This document shows positions 52,824-62,121 of a DNA stretch of 64,000 bases, piece after piece (position 1 is the stretch's first letter; the number at the start of each line of letters is the position of its first letter). The position numbers and the translations under genes were made by a program. The DNA is from JBBTCX01 sp964494205 (GTDB lineage: Bacteria > Planctomycetota > Phycisphaerae > UBA1845), in NCBI GenBank assembly GCA_964494205.1, contig CAZBRD010000001.1, positions 372,001 to 436,000 of the forward strand, in the 5' to 3' direction. The notes under the pieces were generated by a model, which did no database searches, had not been told where the DNA came from, and was given only the letters and a program-made list of their open reading frames with translations.

Positions 52824-53186
52824 ATGACCCCCAAAGTAATCCTTTGCGAGGCGTTCTCACGATTCTCCAACTATTGGTCCCCGCATGTCGCCGGCGAAGT
52901 CAACGACTTTCACGTCAAGCTCGCGAAGCTCAAAGGGGAGTTCGTCTGGCACCACCATGAGGCCGAGGACGAGCTGTTCCTTGTCGTGAAGGGTTCGTTG
53001 CTCATGCGGCTTCGTGATGGCGACGTGCGCGTGAATCCAGGCGAGTTCATCATCGTCCCGCGCGGGGTCGAGCATATGCCGGTGGCCGAAGAGGAGACGC
53101 ACGTCTTACTTTTTGAACCCAAATCCACGCTCAACACCGGCAACGTGATCAACGATCGAACCATTTCTCGCCCGAAACACGTCTGA
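52824..53186 (+). CDS. small cupin domain protein
   Basis: About 120 residues, one double-stranded beta-helix. The metal site of cupins is present: HHHEAEDELFLVVKG (motif 1 with H, H, E) and P-R-G-V-E-H-M-P (motif 2 with H). Similar proteins resemble mannose-6-phosphate isomerase tails; no activity can be named. GGAG lies 9 nt before ATG 52824. Its C-terminus TGNVINDRTISRP is also typical of this cupin subgroup. Stands alone. Confidence 0.88.
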   Translation: MTPKVILCEAFSRFSNYWSPHVAGEVNDFHVKLAKLKGEFVWHHHEAEDELFLVVKGSLLMRLRDGDVRVNPGEFIIVPRGVEHMPVAEEETHVLLFEPKSTLNTGNVINDRTISRPKHV

Positions 53187-53296
53187 TTTTTGTGCGGTAG
53201 GCGAGATTCGCTATACTTACCCATTGTCGGAGGCAAACTTCCGGATTTCGCCATTTGAATCCATACCGTGTGAACGTGAATCTGAAAGGTGGAGAA

Positions 53297-53986
53297 ATGT
53301 TGCGCTATCAAAACCCCCTTCGGTTGGCAGTTTTCTTTCATATCCTGGCATTGGTCTTCATGGCTCGTGCACACGCAAACATAATTGTTGGCGGATTCAC
53401 CGGTCAAATTACAGCGATCAACGATCCCGATGGATGGTTTGATGGCTACGTAGAATTGGGGCAATTGATTAGTGGTACAGTTGTTTACGATGATGTTCCG
53501 TCGTCCACTACCACGGCAGGTCCGGGAACAACCTATCTCTTTTTCGATTGGGGTCAGAACATGTACCTTAACGTGGGAGACGAGTTATTCGCGACGGATC
53601 TTGGCGTGAATGTGAAGATCTATAACAACGATCCAGTTGTTGATGATCGTTATGGTTATGTTTCGACAAGCGATAATGGATTTCCGTTCGATGTTGCGCT
53701 TCCGTTTCGGGGTGCGATCAGCGTCCATTTGGACGACCCTACGCGTACTGCGCTGGTTAACGAGAACTTCACGCCAATACTCCCTACGCTTGACGATTTC
53801 CCTGTTGCCGCTGGTGACCTGCGGATTCTCGAATTCGTTGGATCAATCGCAAACACCGTAGCGTCCGCCGACTTTTCAGTTGACACATTCGTTCCGGTTC
53901 CGGAGCCGGCAACCTCAGTTTCCCTGCTTCTGGTCGGTTGCATAGGTCTTATCCGTCGGCTTTCAACCCATCGGGTGTCCTTGTGA
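53297..53986 (+). CDS. secreted protein with PEP-CTERM tail
   Basis: About 229 residues from ATG 53297 (AAAGGTGGAG just upstream); the frame to 53255 is less likely. Signal peptide MLRYQNPLRLAVFFHILALV ends near HANI. A beta-rich body (GGFTGQITAINDPDGWFDG, YDDVPSS) has no clear family. The end VPEPATSVSLLLVGCIGLI then RRLSTHR is a canonical PEP-CTERM signal. An exosortase must lie elsewhere. Confidence 0.85.
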   Translation: MLRYQNPLRLAVFFHILALVFMARAHANIIVGGFTGQITAINDPDGWFDGYVELGQLISGTVVYDDVPSSTTTAGPGTTYLFFDWGQNMYLNVGDELFATDLGVNVKIYNNDPVVDDRYGYVSTSDNGFPFDVALPFRGAISVHLDDPTRTALVNENFTPILPTLDDFPVAAGDLRILEFVGSIANTVASADFSVDTFVPVPEPATSVSLLLVGCIGLIRRLSTHRVSL

Positions 53987-54221
53987 CACGTGCCGCGTGG
54001 GAGTAGGACTTATGCCCGCACCCGCGACGAAGACTCCCGTCATCATCAAACCCAAGTCGACGCCGAACACCGCAACGTCGTCAACAACCGAAATTCAAGT
54101 TATTCTCGCATCAGCTTAGTTTTTTCCCCGCAAAAACCGCGGTTTGACATGATCCCGTGGACGTCGGACAATACTTGGCTCGATATTTGGCAGGAAAACC
54201 AGTGACAGGCAAATCGCGTCC

Positions 54222-54809
54222 ATGACCACAGCCGTGCAGACTGGCAAGGTGATCGTTATCTCCGGGCCTTCGGGGGCGGGGAAAACGTCGATCTGCAACG
54301 CCCTGCTCGAACGTCTGCCCCGCGCGGTGTGGAGCATCTCGGCCACCACCCGCCCGCTGCGTCGTGGGGAAGTGAGCGGCCAGAGTTACCTGTTCATCAG
54401 CCCCGAGGAGTTCGCGGCCAAGGAACGCGCAGGCGAGTTTCTGGAAACGGCTGAATACGTCGGACATCGCTACGGCACGCCGCGTAAACCAGTGACGGAT
54501 GCGATCGACAATGGCCAATACGTGATCATGGAGATCGACGTGCAGGGCGGCATTCAGGTGGCCAAGCGCATGCCTGAGTCGATCCGCATTTTTGTGCTTC
54601 CGCCGACGATGGAATCGCTGCGAGCACGACTGGAAGGAAGAAACACCGAAGCCGCCGAGCAATTGGTGAAGCGTTTGAAAGAGGCCGACGGAGAAATCGC
54701 CCTCGCGCGCGACAGCGGCTGTTATCCGCATTTTGTCGTCAATGACGACCTCGAAACGACGATCTCGCAAGTGAAGAAAATCATAGAGAAGGAGTGTGAG
54801 CGTAGATGA
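54222..54809 (+). CDS. gmk: guanylate kinase
   Basis: 195 residues; phosphorylates GMP to GDP with ATP. P-loop SGPSGAGKTSICNALLERLP (about 14-33), the GMP site SATTRPLRRGEVSGQSYLF, and YGTPRKPV, then EIDVQGGIQVAKRMPESI are all canonical. The stop overlaps the rpoZ start (ATGA). Start of the gmk-rpoZ-coaC-coaB cluster, a common bacterial order. Confidence 0.96.
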   Translation: MTTAVQTGKVIVISGPSGAGKTSICNALLERLPRAVWSISATTRPLRRGEVSGQSYLFISPEEFAAKERAGEFLETAEYVGHRYGTPRKPVTDAIDNGQYVIMEIDVQGGIQVAKRMPESIRIFVLPPTMESLRARLEGRNTEAAEQLVKRLKEADGEIALARDSGCYPHFVVNDDLETTISQVKKIIEKECERR

Positions 54810-55036
54810 TCGATGCGTTACGCAACGATGACCTGATCAACAAGCTGGGCGGGCGATTCAAGCTGACCGCCCTCATTCAGCGCCGCTGGCTGCAATTGAT
54901 GCAGGGCGCACGCCCGATGGTCGAAACCGCCGGCCTGACCGAAATGGAAATCGTGGTTAGGGAAATCATGGAAGGCAAGATCGAGATGGAATTGCCCGAA
55001 GTGGAAGAAGAGGAAGAAACCGTCGACGACGTTTGA
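54806..55036 (+). CDS. rpoZ: RNA polymerase omega subunit
   Basis: 76 residues. GGRFKLTALIQRRWLQLMQG matches the omega fold that wraps the beta-prime C-terminus; the acidic tail (EVEEEEETVDDV) is extended. It lacks the usual start N-K-F-E-L...A-A-x-R-A, instead R-F-K-L-T, which is typical for planctomycetes as far as I can tell. Overlaps gmk by 4 nt (ATGA), so translation is coupled. Confidence 0.85.
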   Translation: MIDALRNDDLINKLGGRFKLTALIQRRWLQLMQGARPMVETAGLTEMEIVVREIMEGKIEMELPEVEEEEETVDDV

Positions 55037-55118
55037 AGTTCTAGAGGCGTTAGGGACTAGAATGCGAACGTTCAATATCTAATGCCCAGGGCCTAATCCC
55101 TGCTGCCTCGAATCCATC

Positions 55119-55721
55119 ATGATTCCATCAGCAACGAAACAACTTACCGAGGATCTCGTAGGATACGAGGTCCTCGTTTGCGTTTGCGGCGGCATCGCAG
55201 CTTACAAAGTCGGTTACGTCGTCTCCGAACTCGTCCAGCGCGGCGCGGGCGTCACGGTGGCCATGTCGCGGGCGGCCAAGAAGTTTGTCGGCCCGCTGAC
55301 GTTTGAATCGCTGACCGGGCGTCGAGTGCTCACCAGCGTGTGGACCGCAACCGAGCCGACCGACGCACAGCACATTCGCATGACCTCGCGGGCCGACCTC
55401 ATCATCGTCGCCCCCGCCACGGCTAACAGCATCGCACGCATCGCACACGGTTTCGCCGACGACATCGTTTCCACCCTCGTGCTCAGCGCGGGCTCGCCCA
55501 TCCTCCTCGCCCCAGCCATGAACGACCGCATGTGGTCGAATCCGATCACCCAATCCAACCTGAACACGTTAAAGCAGCACGGCTTTCACTTCGTTGGCCC
55601 CAACGAGGGCTGGCTCGCCTGCCGCACCGTCGGCCAGGGCCGCATGGCCGAACCGCGCGAGATCGTCGACGCAGCCACCACAATCCTCCATGCGGGAAAG
55701 CCAAAGCCAGCGAGCGGCTGA
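55119..55721 (+). CDS. coaC: phosphopantothenoylcysteine decarboxylase
   Basis: 200 residues, FMN-dependent HFCD flavoprotein. LVCVCGGIAAYKVGYVVSEL is the FMN-binding start, followed by ADLIIVAPATANSIARIAHG, and the PAMNDRMW motif (PxMNxxMW) of the active site. It ends where the linker to CoaB would be in the fused CoaBC protein; the ligase is the next gene. Together they make 4'-phosphopantetheine for coenzyme A. Confidence 0.94.
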   Translation: MIPSATKQLTEDLVGYEVLVCVCGGIAAYKVGYVVSELVQRGAGVTVAMSRAAKKFVGPLTFESLTGRRVLTSVWTATEPTDAQHIRMTSRADLIIVAPATANSIARIAHGFADDIVSTLVLSAGSPILLAPAMNDRMWSNPITQSNLNTLKQHGFHFVGPNEGWLACRTVGQGRMAEPREIVDAATTILHAGKPKPASG

Positions 55722-55730
55722 GGCAAACCC

Positions 55731-55843
55731 AAATTACAAATGACGAATGACGAATTACAAGACCGAAGGGGAGCACCAAGTTCTGACTTGGGGCTAGGTT
55801 TGCCGTTACCCCCTTTCGCAATTTGTCATTTGTAATTAGTAAT
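55731..55843. repeat. inverted AATTAC repeat pair in the coaC-coaB spacer
   Basis: AATTACAAATGAC at 55732-55744 and its exact complement GTCATTTGTAATT at 55825-55837 are separated by 80 bp and could pair in the mRNA. Surrounding text (ACGAATGACGAATTACAAG, and AATTTGTCATTTGTAATTAG) belongs to the same degenerate repeat style seen at 17111, 20216 and 21811. It may isolate coaB translation. Confidence 0.78.
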
Positions 55844-55849
55844 CCCCTC

Positions 55850-56476
55850 ATGCGACTCCTCATCACCGCCGGTCCCACGCGCGAGCACCTCGACACGGTT
55901 CGATTCCTCTCGAACCCATCGAGTGGCCGCATGGGGTACGCCATCGCCGCCGAAGCCTCTGTCCGTGGGCACGAAGTCGTTCTCATTTCAGGCCCGGTGG
56001 AGCAGCAGCCGCCCGCGAACGTCCAGCTGGTTCGCGTCATCAGCGCCGCCGACATGCTCACCGCCGCGCTTAATGCATTTGCAACATGCGATGCAGCCAT
56101 CATGACGGCCGCGGTGTGCGACTATCGACCCACCCAGCGACGCGACAAGAAGATCGCGAAGGAAACGCGCACGTTCTCCATCGACCTCGAGCCCACCGAA
56201 GACATCTGTGCCCGACTTGGACTTCTGAAAGGGCGTCGCGTCGTCATTGGCTTCGCGCTGGAGGATCACGACCATTTCGCGCATGCGGAAGAGAAGCTCA
56301 AAAGGAAACACTGCGACGCGATCGTGATGAACGATGTGCGAACAGTCGGCTCAGCCACGGCTGAAGTGCGGTTCTTACGTGCAGACCTTGGCTGGCAACC
56401 GCCGGTCAGTGGCACCAAGGAACAAGTTGCCCAGTCAATTGTTGCGTTGGCCGAGGCACTTTTTGCGCGTCACTAA
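55850..56476 (+). CDS. coaB: phosphopantothenate-cysteine ligase
   Basis: About 208 residues, cytoplasmic. RLLITAGPTREHLDTVRFLS, NPSSGRMGYAIAAEA and AAVCDYRPTQ are the CoaB hallmarks (substrate and CTP or ATP site). Ends with RH and TAA. In most bacteria CoaB is fused to CoaC; here they are separate, with a 128-bp spacer holding the inverted repeat. ATG 55850 overlaps none of the repeat. Confident by homology. Confidence 0.94.
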   Translation: MRLLITAGPTREHLDTVRFLSNPSSGRMGYAIAAEASVRGHEVVLISGPVEQQPPANVQLVRVISAADMLTAALNAFATCDAAIMTAAVCDYRPTQRRDKKIAKETRTFSIDLEPTEDICARLGLLKGRRVVIGFALEDHDHFAHAEEKLKRKHCDAIVMNDVRTVGSATAEVRFLRADLGWQPPVSGTKEQVAQSIVALAEALFARH

Positions 56477-57319
56477 TCCGCAACAAGATTAATCATTATT
56501 CAGCACGATTGGTTGTTACAGTTAAGTCGGATTCCCTGCGATTTGCCCCGTCTGCGCGAATCGTGGTAAGTGTCCAGTCGTATCGTAATCGATTGCAGCG
56601 TCATTTTTTTCAGGTGTTTGCGCGATATCTCGCGCACTATTCACAGGTTTCACTTGTTGTTCCAGATTCACTATTTGTTAATTGCAATCATGCGACTTGT
56701 CTTGGTCGAATCGCGCATTCTTTGCGGCATTTTGACCCCCGCTAATCGCTTCTCGCATCGCTAGTTGCGATGTTTTCGGTCCCAAATGCTCAAGCGATCC
56801 TATGATGAAAACCGATGACGGATAGATATTCCCGTGCGAGTCGTACGTTCGCGCGTGAGTGAGTAGTATTTGAACAGTTCGCGCGGCGACCTTACAGAGA
56901 TTTGGACATTGACACCCGTCACCCAAATCCTACAATTCGCCCGCTGAACCTGTTCCAGGCGTTGCGACTTTCGTGCAACGGCGTGAATAGGCGGCAACAG
57001 AAAGTAAGCAGCTTGACTGTCTATGGCGCGTGACGGTCAGGTCGCTTGAGATCCGCCAGATCAAAACAGTTTGTTTGACGATTTCGGATTGGATCGCTCG
57101 GGGCTGTTGGGGTTGACAGCCCACGTTATAAAGCAATGCGGTTTGTTTCCGAATGACTCGGGCTTTTCGTGCTTCGCTTCGGTCGCCGACGATGGAGTAG
57201 TCGTCGCGTCGGGCGAGCGCACACCGATGATTTCGGCCTAATTAGGAACGTAAGGAAACGTAACCAGAGCGTGTAACAGGAATCACGCCACAGTCTTTCA
57301 TCTTGGAGGTTAATGAGAA
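56477..57319. other. long intergenic region upstream of the large surface protein
   Basis: 843 bp with no gene seen and no RNA recognised. GGAGG lies 10 nt before the next start. TTGACA occurs at 57113-57118, but no -10 hexamer lies at the right distance. A long leader is possible, as is common for abundant surface proteins. Confidence 0.55.
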
Positions 57320-60300
57320 ATGGTAAGTTGGAACTTGTTCAATAACACGAAGCTTCCTGGCTGCTTGCGTGGTGTCACGGGTACGCTCTGTTGCGTCTTC
57401 GCGGTGGCCGCGCTCGCGCTCATTCCAGGTTGTCCGACGCCGGAGCCAACCGGTTGCTCGACCAACGCCGACTGCGACAACGGCGACTACTGCGACGGTC
57501 CGGAAGTTTGCGCAAACAACGAATGTGTTGACGGCCCGGATCCGTGCGATGCGGACCTGTGCAGCGAGGAGAACGACAGCTGCGCCGAGTGCAACGACGA
57601 CGGTGACTGCGACAACGACACGTTCTGCGACGGTTCAGAAACGTGCGACACCACCACCGGCCTTTGCGTCGATGGCACGGAACCGTGCACCGCTGAAGAG
57701 GCGTGCGACGAAGCCAACGACGAGTGCGACGAGTGCGATACCGACACCGATTGCGACGATGCTCTCTTCTGCAACGGCGAAGAGACCTGTGTTGACGGCG
57801 TTTGCACCGATGGCACTGCTCCTTGCGAAGCCAACGAAGCTTGCGATGAGGCCGGCGACGCCTGCGAACCGACCTGCGGCGACGATGCCGACTGCGATGA
57901 CGGCTTCTTCTGCAACGGTGCGGAAACCTGCGATACGGTCACCGGTCTCTGCGTAGACGGTGAAACCCAGTGCCCGGACAACGGCATCTTCTGCGACGGC
58001 GATGAGAGCTGCGACGAAGCCACCGATTCGTGCGTCTCCTCGGGTGATCCGTGCGAAGGCACTGATCTTCCGTTCTGCAATGAAGAGACTGGCGCTTGCG
58101 AAGCCGGAACGGCTTGCGAAACCGATGCTGATTGTCCTGATAACGGCACGTTCTGCGATGGCGAAGAGAGCTGCGTTGATGGCTTCTGCCAGTCGTCGGG
58201 CGATCCGTGCGAAGAAGGCGACACCTGCAACGAAGGTCTGAATCAGTGCGATCCGCCTGCGGGAGAAGAGATTGAGTTCACGCTCGCGGTTGACAGTCTC
58301 TCCGGTACGGAGGGTGCTGATATGTTCACTGCGGGCCTTGAGTTCAATCCGCAAACCGGTACTACGATCCCGACGTTCGGTAATGCTGACGCGGCGAACG
58401 GTGGCGATGAAGACGATACGCTGAACGCAGATCTGTTGTTCACTGCGGGTACTACGATTACAGCCACCTTGACCAACATTGAGGAATTGACCTTCCGTGA
58501 CCTTGGCACGGCGGCAACCACGCTCAACGCGACGAGTTGGACCGGCGTTACTTCGGTTACGGCCAGCAGCAGCACCAACACCAACGCGCTGGTGGTGACG
58601 AACCTTCCGGCGGCTGCGGACGTTGGTCTGTCCAATCAGACGATCGGTGCGAACATCGGCTTCCAGACGGCTGCGACCAGCGCGACGACGGATGCGATCG
58701 ATGTCACCCTCAACAACGCGGGTAACACCACGACGAGCGGCACGCTGACCCTCACGACGGGTACGACGAACGGCTTTGAGACGGCGAACATTACTGCCAC
58801 CGGCACCAACGTGCTGACGGCCTTCACGCAAGGCACGGGCAACACCATGGCGACGGTGAACATCGCCGGTTCGGGTTCGCTGCAGATCACCAACGCGTTG
58901 GACAACAGCGTGTTGACGGTCAACGCGAGCACCAGCACGGGCGGCGTCAACGTCGGCGTCGGCTCGGGCATCGTGGCGTTCACCGGCGGTACCGGTAACG
59001 ATACGGTCGCTTATGGTGCGAACTATGCGACGACCGACACCATCAACGGTGGTGAAGGCACCGATACCCTGAGCATTACGACGGCTGTTGCGGCTCCGAC
59101 CACCAGCCAGACGAACGTGACCAACATCGAAGGTCTGACGATTTCCGATGCACACACGACCTCGCCGGTCGTGTCGCGCTTCGGTTCGATCACCACCTTG
59201 AACCTCCCGTTGGGCTCGAACGGCGGTAGCGCGACCCTGGTGTCGGGCTCGACCGTCAACCTCGGTGCACGCGGCGCGAACAACGACAGCGCTGGCGCGT
59301 TGACCCTCACGGTCAGCGGTGCGGGTGGTACTGACAGCGTCACCGTAAACGTCAATGACTCGGATACCACCGGCGCAGTGACCTTCACTGGCATTGAGCA
59401 AGTGGCTCTCGTCTCTAACGTCGACCTCGATGGCTCGGCTGCGGACAGCGATGCAAACGTGTTCACGGGTGCGTTCAGTCTGCCGGATACGTCGGGCACG
59501 ACCCTGACCATCACAGGTACCGAAGACGTGACTTTCAGTGCGGCGGTTACCGCTCGCGTGATCAACGCGGCTGGCGCCACCCAGAAGGTCAACATGACCC
59601 TCAACACAGCTGGTAACACCACGACCTCGACGGTCGCGACCGGCGGTGCGAACATCACCGGCGGTGCGAACGACGACATCCTCGTCGGTTCGACCAGCGG
59701 CGACACGATCACCAGCGGCACCGGTAACGATCAGGTTCAGCCGGGTCGCGGCATTGACAGCGTCAGCTTCGGCAGCGGCCGCAACGTTCTCGACCTCGAG
59801 GACCTTGCCACTGCTCAGGCTCTCGCCACCAACCGCAAGGTTGTCAGCGGCTTCGATGCAGACGGCACGACCTACAGCTCGACCTCGGGTACGGTGGATG
59901 CGATTCGCTTCGCGGCCATCAGCAGCCAGGGTACGCTGTCGGACGGTGCGATCGCTTCGGAATACCAGGCGGTCACCACCCCGGCCAACATCACGGTGTC
60001 GGCTGGCGTCGGTATCGTCGAATTGGCTTGGGCGTTCTCGACCGGTGTTGATCTCGGTGCGGGTGGCGCGAACGAACTGAACGGCACCACGCTGCTCAGC
60101 GCGTGCGGCGCGACCACGGGCACCACGGCCTGCACCTTCACCACCAACGCGAACGACGACGACATCGTCATCATCGCGTACCAGACGAGCGGCACCACGA
60201 CCTCCGCTTACATCTATCACGGTAACGGCGCTGGTGGTAACACCGCGCTCGTCGCCAGCGAAATCGCGCTCATCGCGACGATCAGCGGCAACGTGACGGT

Positions 60301-60334
60301 GGGCGGCTTCGACGTGAGCCAGTTCATCAACTAG
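57320..60334 (+). CDS. large surface protein: Cys-rich repeats plus RTX/S-layer-like Thr/Gly-rich domain
   Basis: 1004 residues, likely a cell-surface or S-layer-type protein. An export signal with possible lipobox (LIPGC, Cys38) opens it. Residues about 46-315 hold six to seven Cys modules of the type C-x-x-D-x-D-C-D-D-x-x-F-C-N-G-x-E-T-C, each ending G-x-C-V-D-G. Residues about 320-1004 are nearly Cys-free and rich in Thr, Ala, Gly, Asn. N-I-E-x-L-T strands and blocks such as GGTGNDT, GGANDDILVG and GTGNDQVQPGRGIDSV (calcium loops) resemble RsaA-like S-layer proteins. No sorting tail. GGAGG precedes ATG and a strong terminator follows. The coding strand's even, GC-rich codon use suggests high expression. 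Confidence 0.85.
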   Translation: MVSWNLFNNTKLPGCLRGVTGTLCCVFAVAALALIPGCPTPEPTGCSTNADCDNGDYCDGPEVCANNECVDGPDPCDADLCSEENDSCAECNDDGDCDNDTFCDGSETCDTTTGLCVDGTEPCTAEEACDEANDECDECDTDTDCDDALFCNGEETCVDGVCTDGTAPCEANEACDEAGDACEPTCGDDADCDDGFFCNGAETCDTVTGLCVDGETQCPDNGIFCDGDESCDEATDSCVSSGDPCEGTDLPFCNEETGACEAGTACETDADCPDNGTFCDGEESCVDGFCQSSGDPCEEGDTCNEGLNQCDPPAGEEIEFTLAVDSLSGTEGADMFTAGLEFNPQTGTTIPTFGNADAANGGDEDDTLNADLLFTAGTTITATLTNIEELTFRDLGTAATTLNATSWTGVTSVTASSSTNTNALVVTNLPAAADVGLSNQTIGANIGFQTAATSATTDAIDVTLNNAGNTTTSGTLTLTTGTTNGFETANITATGTNVLTAFTQGTGNTMATVNIAGSGSLQITNALDNSVLTVNASTSTGGVNVGVGSGIVAFTGGTGNDTVAYGANYATTDTINGGEGTDTLSITTAVAAPTTSQTNVTNIEGLTISDAHTTSPVVSRFGSITTLNLPLGSNGGSATLVSGSTVNLGARGANNDSAGALTLTVSGAGGTDSVTVNVNDSDTTGAVTFTGIEQVALVSNVDLDGSAADSDANVFTGAFSLPDTSGTTLTITGTEDVTFSAAVTARVINAAGATQKVNMTLNTAGNTTTSTVATGGANITGGANDDILVGSTSGDTITSGTGNDQVQPGRGIDSVSFGSGRNVLDLEDLATAQALATNRKVVSGFDADGTTYSSTSGTVDAIRFAAISSQGTLSDGAIASEYQAVTTPANITVSAGVGIVELAWAFSTGVDLGAGGANELNGTTLLSACGATTGTTACTFTTNANDDDIVIIAYQTSGTTTSAYIYHGNGAGGNTALVASEIALIATISGNVTVGGFDVSQFIN

Positions 60335-60391
60335 TAACAAAGTCTGCGTCGTTCGGTTGATTCGACCGGACGTCGCGGGATAAGCAGACGA

Positions 60392-60423
60392 AAAGGCCCG
60401 GTGAAGTAATTCACCGGGCCTTT
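60392..60423. terminator. bidirectional intrinsic terminator after the surface protein
   Basis: AAAGGCCCGGTGAA, GTAA loop, TTCACCGGGCCTTT: a perfect 14-bp stem ending in AAA/TTT on both sides. It stops the surface protein transcript 58 bp past its stop codon and could also stop the convergent miaB. Confidence 0.92.
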
Positions 60424-60521
60424 CTCATGCGCAGTGAGGAACACGGGCGATTTCAATCATCGCGCAGGGTCGCCTTTCAGAATTGAGCTGCTGAAAAGTT
60501 TTGAGTGGGATTCTTCGCTTG

Positions 60522-62051
60522 CTAGTTGGAAAGGAGGATAGGAAGAGAACGGAATGGTCGTGCTAGCCCCGCGGCACGCGAAGGCTCTGAAATTATTCCC
60601 GGCAGCAATTCACCATGCAGAGTGAGCGCTGTGGCTGAGGTGATCGTAGCCTCAGCGAATCTTCCGATATGTTCAGACTTGCCGTTGAACACCACGATTT
60701 GATCGCCGCGTGTGCGGCCCACAAGTTGATCCGATCGCCTCCAGCCGACTTCTTCGCCGCGACTTTGTTCTGCCTCTTGAGCTTTCATGGCCGCTTTGCT
60801 GTAGCCCTCGATGAGCACTTCGACCGTTTGACCGATCATTCGCTGATTGTCTTCAAACGAAATCGCCTGCTGCCGCGCGAGCATCTCCACATTGCGGTGG
60901 CGTTTCACGTCCTCGCTCACGTCATCGGAATCGCGCTTGTCTGCCACGGTGCCCGGTCGCGGTGAATACTTGAAAACGAAAACGTTCTTGAACCGGCATC
61001 GGTCAATGAGCCGCAGTGAGGCCTCGTGATCTTCGTCAGTCTCGCCGCAGAAGCCCACGATAAAGTCGCTCGCAACGGTGATACCCGGCACGGTGGCACG
61101 GGCGCGATCGATTAGATCGACATATTGCTCGACGGTGTACTGCCTGCGCATACGTTTGAGCACGGCATTGCTTCCGCTCTGCACAGGAATGTGCAGATAC
61201 TCGCAGATCTTCGGCAGATCGCGCATCGCCTCCAGAATGTCATCCGTAAAATCGCCGGGGTAGTTCGTAACGAACCGGATTCGTTCGAGGCCCGGTACGT
61301 CGTTCAAGCGCGAGAGCAATTCGGCAAAAGTAACCGGCTTGCCGTCCTCCTGATGGACGTAGCTGTTCACCGTCTGGCCGACGAGCGTCACTTCCTTCGC
61401 CCCGCGATCCGCCAGCATCTTCGCTTCGTCGATAATGTGCGAGGCTGGCCGACTTCGCTCAGGCCCGCGCGTGAACGGAACGACGCAAAAGGTGCAGAAC
61501 TTATCGCACCCGCGCTGCACGCGGATGTACGATTGAAGAACGTCTTGGTCGGAGGCAGGTTCGCGCGAAGCGTCCAGCGCCTCGACGGAATCGTATTCCA
61601 GCGCCCGCTGCATCGGCGTGCTTTTGCGTGAAAGTGATTGCGCGAGAGCGATGGCCGGCTTGCGCGTGGCCTGGGCCTCGTCGATCAAAGCGGGAATCTT
61701 GTTTAGCTCGCCCGGGCCGCACACAAGATCCACGTGCGGCATTTTCGCAAAGATGCCATCCGGGTCGCGCTCGGCCATACAGCCGATAACGCCGACCACC
61801 ATGTCGGGGCGGGAAAGCTTTGGTTTTCGCAACGCGCCCAATCGTGCAAGGACTTTCTGCTCGGCGTGCTCACGAACGCTGCAGGTATTGATCAGCACGA
61901 CGTCAGCCGACGCCATCTTGCTTGTGAGCTCGTACCCCAGCGCGCGAAGCTGCCCCATGACGAGCTCGCTGTCGAGCACGTTCATCTGACAGCCCATGGT
62001 TTCGAGGTACAGTGTCTTGCGGCTCACGTCCCAACCCTGCTTTGGTCCCAT
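60522..62051 (-). CDS. miaB: tRNA-2-methylthio-N6-dimethylallyladenosine synthase
   Basis: About 509 residues. Radical SAM methylthiotransferase acting on i6A37 of tRNA. The N-terminal UPF0004 domain binds a cluster by Cys21 (LETMGCQMN), Cys57 (NTCSVRE) and Cys91 (GCMAER). The radical SAM cluster cysteines are 182, 186 and 189 (CDKFCTFC). FVTNYPGDF, HIPVQSGSN and DFIVGFCGET follow, and a TRAM domain closes it (about 425-490). ATG 62051 is chosen because the family begins shortly after; a longer frame to 62249 overlaps the histidine kinase gene. The 70-bp gap to that gene suggests a separate function. Confidence 0.95.
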   Translation of the reverse strand: MGPKQGWDVSRKTLYLETMGCQMNVLDSELVMGQLRALGYELTSKMASADVVLINTCSVREHAEQKVLARLGALRKPKLSRPDMVVGVIGCMAERDPDGIFAKMPHVDLVCGPGELNKIPALIDEAQATRKPAIALAQSLSRKSTPMQRALEYDSVEALDASREPASDQDVLQSYIRVQRGCDKFCTFCVVPFTRGPERSRPASHIIDEAKMLADRGAKEVTLVGQTVNSYVHQEDGKPVTFAELLSRLNDVPGLERIRFVTNYPGDFTDDILEAMRDLPKICEYLHIPVQSGSNAVLKRMRRQYTVEQYVDLIDRARATVPGITVASDFIVGFCGETDEDHEASLRLIDRCRFKNVFVFKYSPRPGTVADKRDSDDVSEDVKRHRNVEMLARQQAISFEDNQRMIGQTVEVLIEGYSKAAMKAQEAEQSRGEEVGWRRSDQLVGRTRGDQIVVFNGKSEHIGRFAEATITSATALTLHGELLPGIISEPSRAAGLARPFRSLPILLSN

Positions 62052-62121
62052 ACGCAACGCGTTCGTCGAATTGTACGAAAGCAGGGTTGGATCGCCAAAC
62101 GATGTGGGGAAACGCCGAAGA

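Noticed and set aside
57113..57118. TTGACA as -35 box for the surface protein
   Set aside because: No acceptable -10 lies 16-18 nt downstream; TATAAAG is only 8 nt away.
57635..60340. A 901-residue open frame on the minus strand, antisense to the large surface protein
   Set aside because: It is an artefact of even GC-rich codon use on the real strand. Its translation is rich in Arg, Val and Ala without any domain or signal, and it has no ribosome binding site.
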